Of a stretch of 15,632 nucleotides of DNA, positions 6,944-12,797 are shown in pieces. Position numbers and translations under genes: made by a program. Source of the DNA: an uncultured Eubacterium sp. (GTDB taxonomy: Bacteria > Bacillota > Clostridia > Lachnospirales > Lachnospiraceae); contig CAJUBQ010000104.1 in NCBI GenBank assembly GCA_910584595.1, forward strand, positions 1-15,632, read 5' to 3'. Below the pieces are notes generated by a model, which saw only the letters and a list, made by a program, of their open reading frames with translations, did not search any database and was not told the DNA's origin. Position 1 is the first letter of the stretch. Every line of letters begins with the position of its first letter.

Positions 6944-7453
6944 TCAGTGATAAACAACATAACGGTAATGTGGCATATCAACACCTCTATAATGTTTTGT
7001 CCACACATCCTTTATTGTCATACCGTTTCTTATGGCTACCTTTTGAGAGGCTATATTAGTATCTCTGATGATAGAGCAGACTTCATCTGCTTTCAATATT
7101 TCAAACGCATACTTTTTACATGCCTTTGCTGCTTCGATAGCATATCCTTTATGCCAGTATGTTCGTTCAAACAGATAACCTATCTCAAGCACATTCTCAT
7201 CTTTCCACGGCTGCATTGTAAGTCCACACTGTCCTATCATTTGATTCGTTTCTTTAAGAATGACTGCCCATAAACCAAAGTTCCATTCCTGATAACGGAA
7301 AATTTGTCTATCTAACCATTCCTGAACTTCATCAACATTGAAGGCTCCTTCATATGCATACATTGTATCTTCATCCTGTAAAATTTTGCATAAAGACTCA
7401 AAATCCGACTGATTCATCTCACGCAAATATAATCTCTCCGTTTCAAGTATCAT
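6944..7453 (-). CDS. RimJ/RimL-type GNAT acetyltransferase
   Basis: The chosen start, MILETERLYLRE, gives 169 aa. It follows TTTTTGGAGGTAA, a strong ribosome binding site, and begins exactly like RimJ/RimL-family GNATs. The longer frame to 7531 adds an unsupported 26 residues. Family landmarks are IGQCGLTMQPW, the LEIGYLFERTYWHKGYAIEA acetyl-CoA loop (HKGYA) and VCSIIRDTNIASQKVAIRNG near the C-terminus. Relatives acetylate ribosomal-protein N-termini, amino acids or small amines; the target here is unknown. It stands alone, with a 130-bp gap to the upstream RES gene, and is not obviously in the MATE operon. Confidence 0.9.
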   Translation of the reverse strand: MILETERLYLREMNQSDFESLCKILQDEDTMYAYEGAFNVDEVQEWLDRQIFRYQEWNFGLWAVILKETNQMIGQCGLTMQPWKDENVLEIGYLFERTYWHKGYAIEAAKACKKYAFEILKADEVCSIIRDTNIASQKVAIRNGMTIKDVWTKHYRGVDMPHYRYVVYH

Positions 7454-7583
7454 ATTTACCTCCAAAAATTTTGATTTGTCCTTTAGTTTATCAATTCCAA
7501 TCTGTACATCATAAATTTTGAATAAAAACATACTTAGTAGTCTCCGTGGTTTAATAGCATCTCGAACTCACTTCCGTGAATAA

Positions 7584-8573
7584 TTAAATCTCGATGCCCC
7601 ACGGAATTACATCTTTACCTTTACCATTGGGCTTATCTCTCCATGTTGTGAACAGAAATTTATCAAAATTATAAAAATCCGTTTCTCTGTACGGATACTG
7701 GCGCTCAAAACTTCCTATATTTGTAATATATCCAGTATAAGTTGATCTTAATTCGTATTCCTTATATTTCAAACTAGTATTTAATTGCTTATACAAGGAA
7801 TAATTAAAAGCATCATCAATTTTTATATGCTTAATCATTTCTGAATATTCACCATCATAATCCACGAACAACGCTAAATTGATAGCACACAAAGCAAACA
7901 TTTCATTGTCTACTCTGCGCGAATAATAAGCTATTCCTTCATACTCCATCTTTTTACATGCCATCATTAACGATTGTGAAATGATATATTCTGACTTAAA
8001 TGTTCTGTTTTCTTCTTGGATTACGTAACAAGTTGCAATCGTAAGAAGATACAATTTCAACCAACAGTGTACCCTATCTTCTTCAAATTCATTTAAGCAT
8101 CTAAAATCTCTTATAGATATGGCCAAGTTGAAAATCCTCTGATTCCCTTCTAATAATATTGGCGAAACATTAAAGTCTATTTCTGCTGGACATCCCATTT
8201 CTATCCAACATCCGTATGAAGAATTAGCCAAATACATACTAGGGTTCCCTGGAATACTAAATCTATAATTTCCTGATTTGGATCTCATTGAATTAGGTAA
8301 ATGAAGCATATCTTTAGCTGTAAATGCCTTGTTTGGAGTTCCTAATCTGCTTCGGAAAAATTGCAACTCATTGGTCTTAATCCCAGGAAAAGCATCACTG
8401 TTAATAACTGAATTTACTGCAAATGGGTTACTTCCTATACCTCTTACCAATTCAAGAATAATGTTGTTACTTTCTGCTATATCAGCCTTGTAATATAAAT
8501 CTAAAGATTCCAATATTTTTGTACTAAAACTGTTGATTATCTCAAAAAAACCTTGATTTACGGGCATTAACAT
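7584..8573 (-). CDS. RES-domain protein (possible NAD+-degrading toxin or defence protein)
   Basis: A 329-aa protein with a central RES-like core: YRFSIPGNPSMYLANSSYGCWIEMG (about residues 103-127, key R104, Y114, S118 and E125), then FNVSPILLEGNQRIFNLAI. In RES toxins such as those of RES-Xre modules, the equivalent Arg, Tyr and Ser line the NAD+-degrading site. Here the domain sits in a longer protein with N- and C-terminal extensions, unlike classical 150-200 aa toxins, and no Xre antitoxin is adjacent. The start is weak: no good ribosome binding site, an in-frame stop just upstream, and tandem 11-bp repeats at 8588-8609. The N-terminus may have been lost to insertion of the neighbouring element. 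Codon and base use are AT-rich compared with the operon to the left. Confidence 0.6.
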   Translation of the reverse strand: MLMPVNQGFFEIINSFSTKILESLDLYYKADIAESNNIILELVRGIGSNPFAVNSVINSDAFPGIKTNELQFFRSRLGTPNKAFTAKDMLHLPNSMRSKSGNYRFSIPGNPSMYLANSSYGCWIEMGCPAEIDFNVSPILLEGNQRIFNLAISIRDFRCLNEFEEDRVHCWLKLYLLTIATCYVIQEENRTFKSEYIISQSLMMACKKMEYEGIAYYSRRVDNEMFALCAINLALFVDYDGEYSEMIKHIKIDDAFNYSLYKQLNTSLKYKEYELRSTYTGYITNIGSFERQYPYRETDFYNFDKFLFTTWRDKPNGKGKDVIPWGIEI

Positions 8574-8587
8574 AGGATTTCAAACTT

Positions 8588-8609
8588 AAATTACTACTAA
8601 ATTACTACT
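8588..8609. repeat. Two tandem 11-bp iterons
   Basis: AAATTACTACT occurs twice head to tail, just upstream of the RES gene. The site is where the minus-strand gene block ends and the plus-strand element-like region begins. Tandem short repeats near element ends often serve as integrase arm sites. That role, and use of this point as the left boundary, are inference. Confidence 0.6.
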
Positions 8610-9015
8610 TTTGAAAGAAAGAGCCTTGATATGCTCCTGAAATCCTGCAAAAACCAAAAGTAAACACTGATACTGCTCGCTATGATATCTTAAATAAGTG
8701 AATAAAGAATAGTAGAAAACTGGCGGGATAGCCAGCACAGCAGTTTGTCAAGGGGTCGTGGAATAAATTGGTGCTTCTTTTCAGCACCGCCCTTTTTATG
8801 CCGCGAAAGCCCCTTGATAAACGGAAGTCTGCCGAAACATAATAGGGCAGGGGGGATTGATAAATGCACTTCTTATCAATTCCCCTTAATTACGCCTTAA
8901 AATCTGGGGCAAGAAGCGAACTAAAAGGATAATCAGCAATCCATAATAAAACCCTCTTGAAATATATCGTGTCATATTGTATCATAACAAGTAGAGATAG
9001 CAAAAAAAGGCAGGA

Positions 9016-9039
9016 CGTGAAGGACGGCAATCCCTCACG
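9016..9039 (-). terminator. Possible minus-strand terminator hairpin
   Basis: On the minus strand CGTGAGGGA pairs with TCCTTCACG (9 bp, one G-U) around TTGCCG. A TTTTTTT run begins seven bases beyond the stem. The plus-strand version has an A-C mismatch, so an RNA on the minus strand fits better. The distance to the T-run lowers confidence. Confidence 0.35.
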
Positions 9040-9272
9040 CCCCTATGCAGGAGACCCTAACTCTCCCACACAGCAAAAAATTTTTGCACCTACTGTCATT
9101 ATACCTTCTTTTTCTTTACTTATCAAGAGGGATGAAATGATGTTTTTGTGCGTTATTTGCGGTGTAGGGATTAAAAAGACCCTGCGCCGCTTTTGTTGTC
9201 TCGTCGGATTGGTCTGCCGGGGATGGGGTAATCTTGTCCCCCAACGACTAAGCCGATGGGAACGATACAGAT

Positions 9273-9294
9273 AACCATATCAAATTATATGGTT
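9273..9294. repeat. 8-bp inverted repeat
   Basis: AACCATAT and ATATGGTT flank six bases. The repeat lies about 45 bp upstream of a small ORF with a strong ribosome binding site, so it could be an operator. No regulator is linked to it. Confidence 0.4.
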
Positions 9295-9339
9295 TACTAT
9301 GAAGATAAGAAAAAGAATAAACGAAAGGAGCGAACAAAA

Positions 9340-9384
9340 ATGAAAATATTCAATTATCCTATAAGGTGTTATATTCAGGTGTGA
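9340..9384 (+). CDS. 14-codon ORF with strong RBS; leader peptide or gene stub
   Basis: GAAAGGAG followed at normal distance by ATG opens MKIFNYPIRCYIQV and then TGA. The ribosome binding site is among the best in the window, yet the product is only 14 aa. The first palindromic repeat (9411) begins 26 bp later. It is either a leader peptide or the start of a gene whose body was displaced when the cargo pocket was inserted. No family is recognised. Confidence 0.35.
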   Translation: MKIFNYPIRCYIQV

Positions 9385-9410
9385 TGTGTAGGAATAGTGA
9401 GGGCCTAACA

Positions 9411-9450
9411 CGGGGACTAAGTCCCCGAACCCCTCTAAACCTATGAATAA
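9411..9450. repeat. GC-rich palindromic repeat R1
   Basis: CGGGGAC-TAA-GTCCCCG is followed by AACCCC and a tail ending TGAATAA. The hairpin core recurs at 11432-11448 (R2) and 11513-11527 (R3). The R3 tail matches this one at about 17 of 23 positions. R1 lies at the left edge of the BIG2 cargo pocket. Confidence 0.8.
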
Positions 9451-9492
9451 CTTAAAACAAACACAAAATGTAGAATATAAAATGGAACAAAT

Positions 9493-10467
9493 ATGAAAGT
9501 AGTAAAAAGAATGTTGGCAGTCATTGTAATTGCAGCAGTAATGGTGGGAGCACTTCCAAACATCGTAGAAGCAAAGACGAAGCCGGTGTTGAACAAAAAG
9601 AAAGTGGTGCTCACAATCACGAATACGAAGAAAAATCCGAAAACAACGCTGAAAGTGAAAGGCGTATCTAAGAAGATTGCGAAGAAGGCGAAATGGACGA
9701 CGTCAAATAAAAAGGTTGCAATCATAAAGAAAGGGAAAGTGACAGCAAAGAAAGCCGGCAAAGCAACCATTACTTGTAAGGTGCAGAACAGGCGGCTCAC
9801 ATGTAAAATCACAGTGAAAGATAAAAGAAGTACGGAAAAACCGGACAATGGAGTTCTCAAAGTGGAAATAAAAAGCCTTGGTTCGGATTCCATATCAACT
9901 CCTGGGGTTTATGAGCGTTTGCAGCTTTATGGGGGCAGGACATATAGTTATCCAAAGAGTAGCAAAGAAGACTCAACCAGTCCATATACAGAAGAAAATG
10001 TGAACACATATAAAACAACTCGGAGCAAATTTTTCTATAATGGACATCCATATCTCATCAATAGTAAGATTGTGGTGACTTGTAATGGAGAAGATGTCAC
10101 AAACAAAGCATCATATATGATTCAGTTCAATGACAATGTTGGTATGATTCCTATGATTACAAATGGAATTGCAGATATGGATACTATATCAGGCATATCA
10201 GGATATGGTAAATTCAAATTGATTGTTAAATATAATGGTGCAAAAAAGTCGATCACAATACAGCAAACAATAGAAGAACGCCGATTCAATATGTGTTATT
10301 GCGGTGAGTTATTTGATAACGGATGGGATTGCGCAGAACATCAAAAAAAATTAGTAGCCGAAGCACTCGCAACTGGGGATGATTCATATCATTTTCGCAC
10401 ATTCGAAAAACATGGTGGATATTGGATTCCTTATTATCGAATCGTCACTCTCAAAGAAGTATCATAG
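9493..10467 (+). CDS. Exported lysine-rich BIG2-domain protein
   Basis: A 324-aa protein with a Sec signal peptide: MKVVKRM, a hydrophobic core of about 15 residues (LAVIVIAAVMVGALP), then cleavage expected near VEAK. A bacterial Ig-like BIG2 domain follows (about residues 32-110), with the hallmark AKWTTSNKKVAIIKKGKVTA and KAGKATITCKV. Such domains occur in adhesins and cell-surface proteins of Lachnospiraceae. The rest is unrecognised. It ends in a Cys/His-rich patch, MCYCGELFDNGWDCAEHQ (C268, C270, C280, H283), that could bind a metal. There is no LPXTG or C-terminal anchor, so it is probably secreted or bound by charge. The ribosome binding site is weak. It stands between R1 and a tRNA-like sequence plus terminator, as cargo of the element. 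Confidence 0.8.
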   Translation: MKVVKRMLAVIVIAAVMVGALPNIVEAKTKPVLNKKKVVLTITNTKKNPKTTLKVKGVSKKIAKKAKWTTSNKKVAIIKKGKVTAKKAGKATITCKVQNRRLTCKITVKDKRSTEKPDNGVLKVEIKSLGSDSISTPGVYERLQLYGGRTYSYPKSSKEDSTSPYTEENVNTYKTTRSKFFYNGHPYLINSKIVVTCNGEDVTNKASYMIQFNDNVGMIPMITNGIADMDTISGISGYGKFKLIVKYNGAKKSITIQQTIEERRFNMCYCGELFDNGWDCAEHQKKLVAEALATGDDSYHFRTFEKHGGYWIPYYRIVTLKEVS

Positions 10468-10487
10468 CTAAGTCATACACAAGTCAG

Positions 10488-10604
10488 CATCAGGTGGCGG
10501 AATAGGTAGACGCTTATATGTAAGACATAGTACACAATATTGTGTCATGATATTGTGTCATGACAAATCTATGTTATGTGTGGTGACAAATCCACACCCT
10601 GATA
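10488..10604 (+). ncRNA. tRNA-Leu-like structured sequence with oversized variable region
   Basis: GGTGGCGGAATAGGTAGACG (from 10493) is the acceptor end plus D-arm of a bacterial tRNA-Leu. Acceptor strands CATCAGG (10488-10494) and CCTGATA (10598-10604) pair over six of seven bases. A T-arm-like GTGTGG/CCACAC stem (10578-10597) closes an 8-base loop, TGACAAAT, one longer than normal TTCAAAT. The anticodon region is imperfect: a 3-bp stem around GTAAGAC, anticodon AAG if canonical. About 45 bases replace the variable arm and include an 8-bp hairpin and a 13-bp tandem duplication. There is no CCA end. It is a decayed tRNA, a tRNA mimic or another structured RNA. It starts about 20 bp after the BIG2 stop and runs into a terminator. 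Confidence 0.55.
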
Positions 10605-10613
10605 ATGATTAGG

Positions 10614-10658
10614 CACCACACCGGAGGACGCTCTGGTGTGGTGTTATTCTTTTTTTTT
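10614..10658 (+). terminator. Strong Rho-independent terminator T1
   Basis: CACCACACCGGAG pairs with CTCTGGTGTGGTG (13 bp with one G-U) around GACG. TTATTC and eight T residues follow. It ends the BIG2/tRNA-like transcription unit. It is homologous to the terminator at 11240-11283. Confidence 0.92.
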
Positions 10659-10758
10659 GGCAATTTTGAATAAATGATGTCACAAAAGAATCGACAGAAC
10701 AGGGTTCTTTGGAACTTATATCGAATTATAAAATCAAATCATAAAGGATGGGATAATT

Positions 10759-11484
10759 ATGCTATACAATATAGGGGATATACTCGTATGTAAAAAGCCG
10801 ATCAATACAACATGTTTAGAAATGAGTAATCCAAATTTTGATATCAAACCGGGCGACAGGTATATAGTGACGGATAAAGACAATTACCCGGCCAGCAACT
10901 CATGCCATTGTTATGAACTCACATCAGAGAAAGATAAAGATATTGTTTTGAATGCCTGGAATGATGAGCGTATGATAGTAGACAAAACATTTGAAAAGAC
11001 ATGGTTCAATGAGAAGAAATCAGATATAGAGAAGTTGCGTAAAGATATAAAAGAACATTTGAGTTCATATAAATCAGATATAGAGAAGTTGCGTGAAGAT
11101 ATAAAAGAACATTTGAGTTCATATGCATCCAAAGGCTATGTTGACAAAGTTATGAATAATATGGGTGAGAACATTATACTCAATATACTTTGGTGCTCTT
11201 CTTGTAATGAGGCTGGAACATACAGTGATATATTGCTCGACACCATACCGGAGGATTGTTCTCCGGTATGGTGTTATTTTTTTCCCAAACAAACCTATCA
11301 ATATACAGAAAAAGAGCGGCTCACATCCGCTCTCTCTTACATTTCTTTTATTACACTACATTTCAGATTTATCCATTACTTATCTTATACTTATATATTT
11401 AGGGCGGTACACCTACGGTGTACCCTATTCACGGGGACTTTGTCCCCGACCCCTTCTTTATTTTTTCCTCTTTATCTTTTATAG
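10759..11484 (+). CDS. Hypothetical protein with duplicated coiled segment; 3' end probably out of frame
   Basis: AAAGGATGGG precedes ATG by a normal distance. The N-terminal 85 residues (GDILVCKKP, IKPGDRYIVTDKD, CYELTSEKDKD) look like a genuine small soluble protein, not recognised. Residues 87-122 are two near-identical 18-residue copies of KSDIEKLRKDIKEHLSSY, a charged amphipathic helix. After about residue 135 the frame runs through the terminator at 11240-11283 and the GC-rich repeats, ending in low-quality sequence. A shift of one base would end the protein at TAA 11157-11159 or TGA 11166-11168, just before the terminator. The natural product is probably about 130-135 aa, and the gene carries a frameshift or read-through. 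Treat the end at 11484 as nominal. Confidence 0.5.
   Translation: MLYNIGDILVCKKPINTTCLEMSNPNFDIKPGDRYIVTDKDNYPASNSCHCYELTSEKDKDIVLNAWNDERMIVDKTFEKTWFNEKKSDIEKLRKDIKEHLSSYKSDIEKLREDIKEHLSSYASKGYVDKVMNNMGENIILNILWCSSCNEAGTYSDILLDTIPEDCSPVWCYFFPKQTYQYTEKERLTSALSYISFITLHFRFIHYLSYTYIFRAVHLRCTLFTGTLSPTPSLFFPLYLL
11017..11124 (+). repeat. 54-bp tandem duplication inside the hypothetical gene
   Basis: Units 11017-11070 and 11071-11124 differ at one base, which changes Lys to Glu. Near-identity means the duplication is recent. The unit is a multiple of three, so frame is kept. Confidence 0.95.
11240..11283 (+). terminator. Strong Rho-independent terminator T2
   Basis: ACACCATACCGGAG pairs with CTCCGGTATGGTGT (14 bp) around a 7-base loop, followed by TATTTTTTT. 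Compared with T1 the stem has a C-G to T-A change at one pair and G-U to G-C at another, so pairing is conserved by compensatory change. Confidence 0.92.
11406..11448. repeat. Double-hairpin palindromic repeat R2
   Basis: GGTACACC-TAC-GGTGTACC (11406-11424), then CTATTCA, then CGGGGAC-TTT-GTCCCCG (11432-11448), followed by ACCCC. The second hairpin shares its stem with R1. Two short hairpins followed by ACCCC also describe R3. Confidence 0.8.
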
Positions 11485-11487
11485 TCC

Positions 11488-11550
11488 GTGCGGCATACGC
11501 CGCACTTCCGCTCGGGGGCTTCCCCCGAACCCCTTATAAGCCTTGAATAA
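11488..11550. repeat. Double-hairpin palindromic repeat R3
   Basis: GTGCGGC-ATAC-GCCGCAC (11488-11505), then a short linker and CGGGGG-CTT-CCCCCG (11513-11527), followed by AACCCC and a tail ending TGAATAA as in R1. It forms the right edge of the cargo pocket. Confidence 0.8.
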
Positions 11551-11655
11551 AAAATAAAATCATTTTGTAAAGTCTCTCAATAAAATGCTAGCAGTTTTGG
11601 GATGAGTTGTCAAGTGATTTTATCGAAATTTAACAAAAATTTAATAAAAATCCAA

Positions 11656-11797
11656 CTTCCATCCATGCCCGCCCCGGAAAGATAAAACATCTAAATGAAA
11701 AAAAACGAAAGCCGGGTGAGCGGGCATTGTGTATGGAAGAATGGAATCAGTGGCAACAGCCACAAGCACCCGCAGTTGCAAATGCGGGTTTTTTATT
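11656..11797 (+). ncRNA. Structured leader RNA with terminator (attenuator-like) before the XRE gene
   Basis: Nested stems are visible. P1 is CTTCCAT (11656-11662) with ATGGAAG (11733-11739). P2 is ATGCCCGC (11665-11672) with GCGGGCAT (11720-11727). P3 is CCCGG (11673-11677) with CCGGG (11712-11716), and it caps an A-rich loop holding AGAT/ATCT. GTGGC-AACA-GCCAC (11750-11763) follows, then a terminator, ACCCGCA/TGCGGGT (11768-11789) with TTTTTTATT. The P2/P3 3' strands (GGGTG, GCGGG) can alternatively pair with the terminator 5' arm (CACCC, CCCGC), which would give mutually exclusive folds. I recall a published candidate motif in Clostridiales upstream of XRE genes, but have not matched it. 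A weak TTGTCA -35 lies at 11607. Confidence 0.65.
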
Positions 11798-11852
11798 GCG
11801 TAAATGACGTCAACGCAAACAAAATCAAAATTTAAAAGGGAGGAAATTTATA

Positions 11853-11909
11853 ATGCGCATTATATTAAAAATTTTTCATGATAACTCAATTAGAAGAAGA
11901 AAAGATTAA
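11853..11909 (+). CDS. 18-codon upstream ORF overlapping the XRE gene start
   Basis: The good ribosome binding site AAGGGAGG (about 11836-11843) serves this ATG, not the XRE start. The peptide MRIILKIFHDNSIRRRKD ends at TAA 11907-11909, overlapping the first 32 bp of the XRE frame (ATG 11878) in a different phase. It may couple or gate translation of the regulator. Alternatively it marks a +1 slip in the A/T runs between the two starts. Confidence 0.45.
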   Translation: MRIILKIFHDNSIRRRKD

Positions 11910-12291
11910 AGAACGATTAACAGAAACGATGTGCAAACGCCGCAAAGAATTGAAGTTAAAACAGCGGGAAGTTGCCGAACTGCTTGGCAAGGACGAGAAG
12001 ACCTATCAGCGGCTGGAATCAACCGGCAACGGTTTGTCGAATTTCTATACTATCCTAGATATTTTTCGTGTATTGCATTTTTCCGTGAACGATATCATTT
12101 ACGTGCTGGAATTACCGCCGCTCACGTTAAGAGAAATAGAAGAACTTTATCAGGACGAAGAAATCCTGAAAAACATACGGGAAAAAGGTATCCATTCAAG
12201 TATCCGTCAGACATGCGGTAAGATGGAAACCATCACAATAGAAAGAGTACTTTGTACCTTGATGGCGGAATACTTAAAACGAAGAGGATAG
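11878..12291 (+). CDS. XRE-family helix-turn-helix regulator of the element
   Basis: A 137-aa protein. Residues about 15-70 form a Cro/CI-type helix-turn-helix: MCKRRKELKLKQREVAELLG, then DEKTYQRLESTGNG and NFYTILDIFRVLHFSVNDII. The C-terminal half (TLREIEELYQDEEILKNIR, RVLCTLMAEYLKRR) is helical and probably mediates dimerisation. Position at the head of the DUF961-ftsK-mobT genes and behind an attenuator-like leader suggests control of excision and transfer, as with other regulators in Tn916-like elements. The annotated ATG has no ribosome binding site of its own; the nearest one serves the overlapping 18-codon ORF. The DNA targets are unknown. Confidence 0.82.
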   Translation: MITQLEEEKIKERLTETMCKRRKELKLKQREVAELLGKDEKTYQRLESTGNGLSNFYTILDIFRVLHFSVNDIIYVLELPPLTLREIEELYQDEEILKNIREKGIHSSIRQTCGKMETITIERVLCTLMAEYLKRRG

Positions 12292-12294
12292 AGA

Positions 12295-12319
12295 TTACCC
12301 CTCATTCCATGAGGGGTAA
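12295..12319. repeat. 11-bp inverted repeat with ATTACCCC core, after the XRE gene
   Basis: TTACCCCTCAT and ATGAGGGGTAA flank TCC. There is no T-run on either strand. The ATTACCCC word recurs in the hairpin at 14088-14118, suggesting a shared binding site. Confidence 0.6.
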
Positions 12320-12417
12320 AACTGTACCACACCACGTAGGGCATTGTCGCTTGATCAGATGTAATGGCTTATCATATTTATGTACTTAAAAATAATCAAT
12401 CGAAAGGAGAAAAAACT

Positions 12418-12795
12418 ATGGCACTTCAAAACACTTGGGTATATACCCAAACACAATTTGATTCGGAAAAATTTCTAAAAGCGACACAGAATATATTTCT
12501 GTTCGTTTCTGCAAAACCCTATCAATCAAAGAAAGTCTCGGAGGACAAAGGCGTCACTTTAACCCTGTCCATCATTCATGACGACATGGACTACGGCGTT
12601 GACAAGAAAACCGGGAAGAAACGGGACAACAACGTACTGAACACCTTTGACGTAACCATACTGAACGGGAAATCAGAAGTCCCCTTCAAAAAGGGCGATA
12701 AGGTGTCCCTAGTAGGGTTTATGCCGGAGAAATCCTATGTAATAGGATTCGATGTATTGTTACGTTTTAGAGATATCAAGAAAGCGGGGGATTAA
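12418..12795 (+). CDS. DUF961 (YdcP-like) conjugative-element protein
   Basis: A 125-aa protein starting MALQNTWVYTQTQ, directly behind CGAAAGGAGA; an ATG at 12364 lacks such a site and was rejected. Sequence such as LTLSIIHDDMDYGVDKKTGK, NTFDVTILNG and FKKGDKVSLVGF resembles the DUF961 family, found at the start of transfer modules of Tn916/ICEBs1-like elements (orf22/orf23 or YdcP position). The GDKVSLVGF segment looks like a small beta-barrel. The molecular role is not established; relatives are grouped with mobilisation and replication genes. Two bases separate its stop from the next ATG, so it is translated with the translocase gene. Confidence 0.8.
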   Translation: MALQNTWVYTQTQFDSEKFLKATQNIFLFVSAKPYQSKKVSEDKGVTLTLSIIHDDMDYGVDKKTGKKRDNNVLNTFDVTILNGKSEVPFKKGDKVSLVGFMPEKSYVIGFDVLLRFRDIKKAGD

Positions 12796-12797
12796 GT

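Larger units (their letters stand above)
8610..9339. other. Noncoding, hairpin-rich left region of the element
   Basis: No convincing gene was seen. Structures include CTGGC/GCCAG (8720-8735) and a long stem, GTTTGTCAAGGGG (8743-8755) with CCCCTTGATAAAC (8810-8822), enclosing GGTGC/GCACC (8770-8788). A 13-bp stem joins GGGGGATTGATAA (8851-8863) to TTATCAATTCCCC (8873-8885). A 15-bp A/T palindrome lies at 9073-9087. The arrangement could be a structured RNA, a single-strand replication origin or an element end. The sequence alone does not decide. Confidence 0.5.

Noticed and set aside
8588..8609. CRISPR-like repeats
   Set aside because: Only two 11-bp units without spacers; no array and no cas genes anywhere in the window.
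8957..9274. Plus-strand 105-codon ORF
   Set aside because: Low-complexity, arginine/cysteine-rich translation across hairpins, with no ribosome binding site and no recognisable domain; the region is better read as noncoding.
9441..9893. Minus-strand 150-codon ORF opposite the BIG2 gene
   Set aside because: Phe-rich shadow of the lysine-rich plus-strand gene, with no start signals.
12295..12319. Terminator after the XRE gene
   Set aside because: The stem is strong but neither strand has a T-run, so it was kept as an inverted repeat only.
12364..12417. Upstream ATG for the DUF961 gene
   Set aside because: It lacks a ribosome binding site; the ATG at 12418 has CGAAAGGAGA at the right distance.
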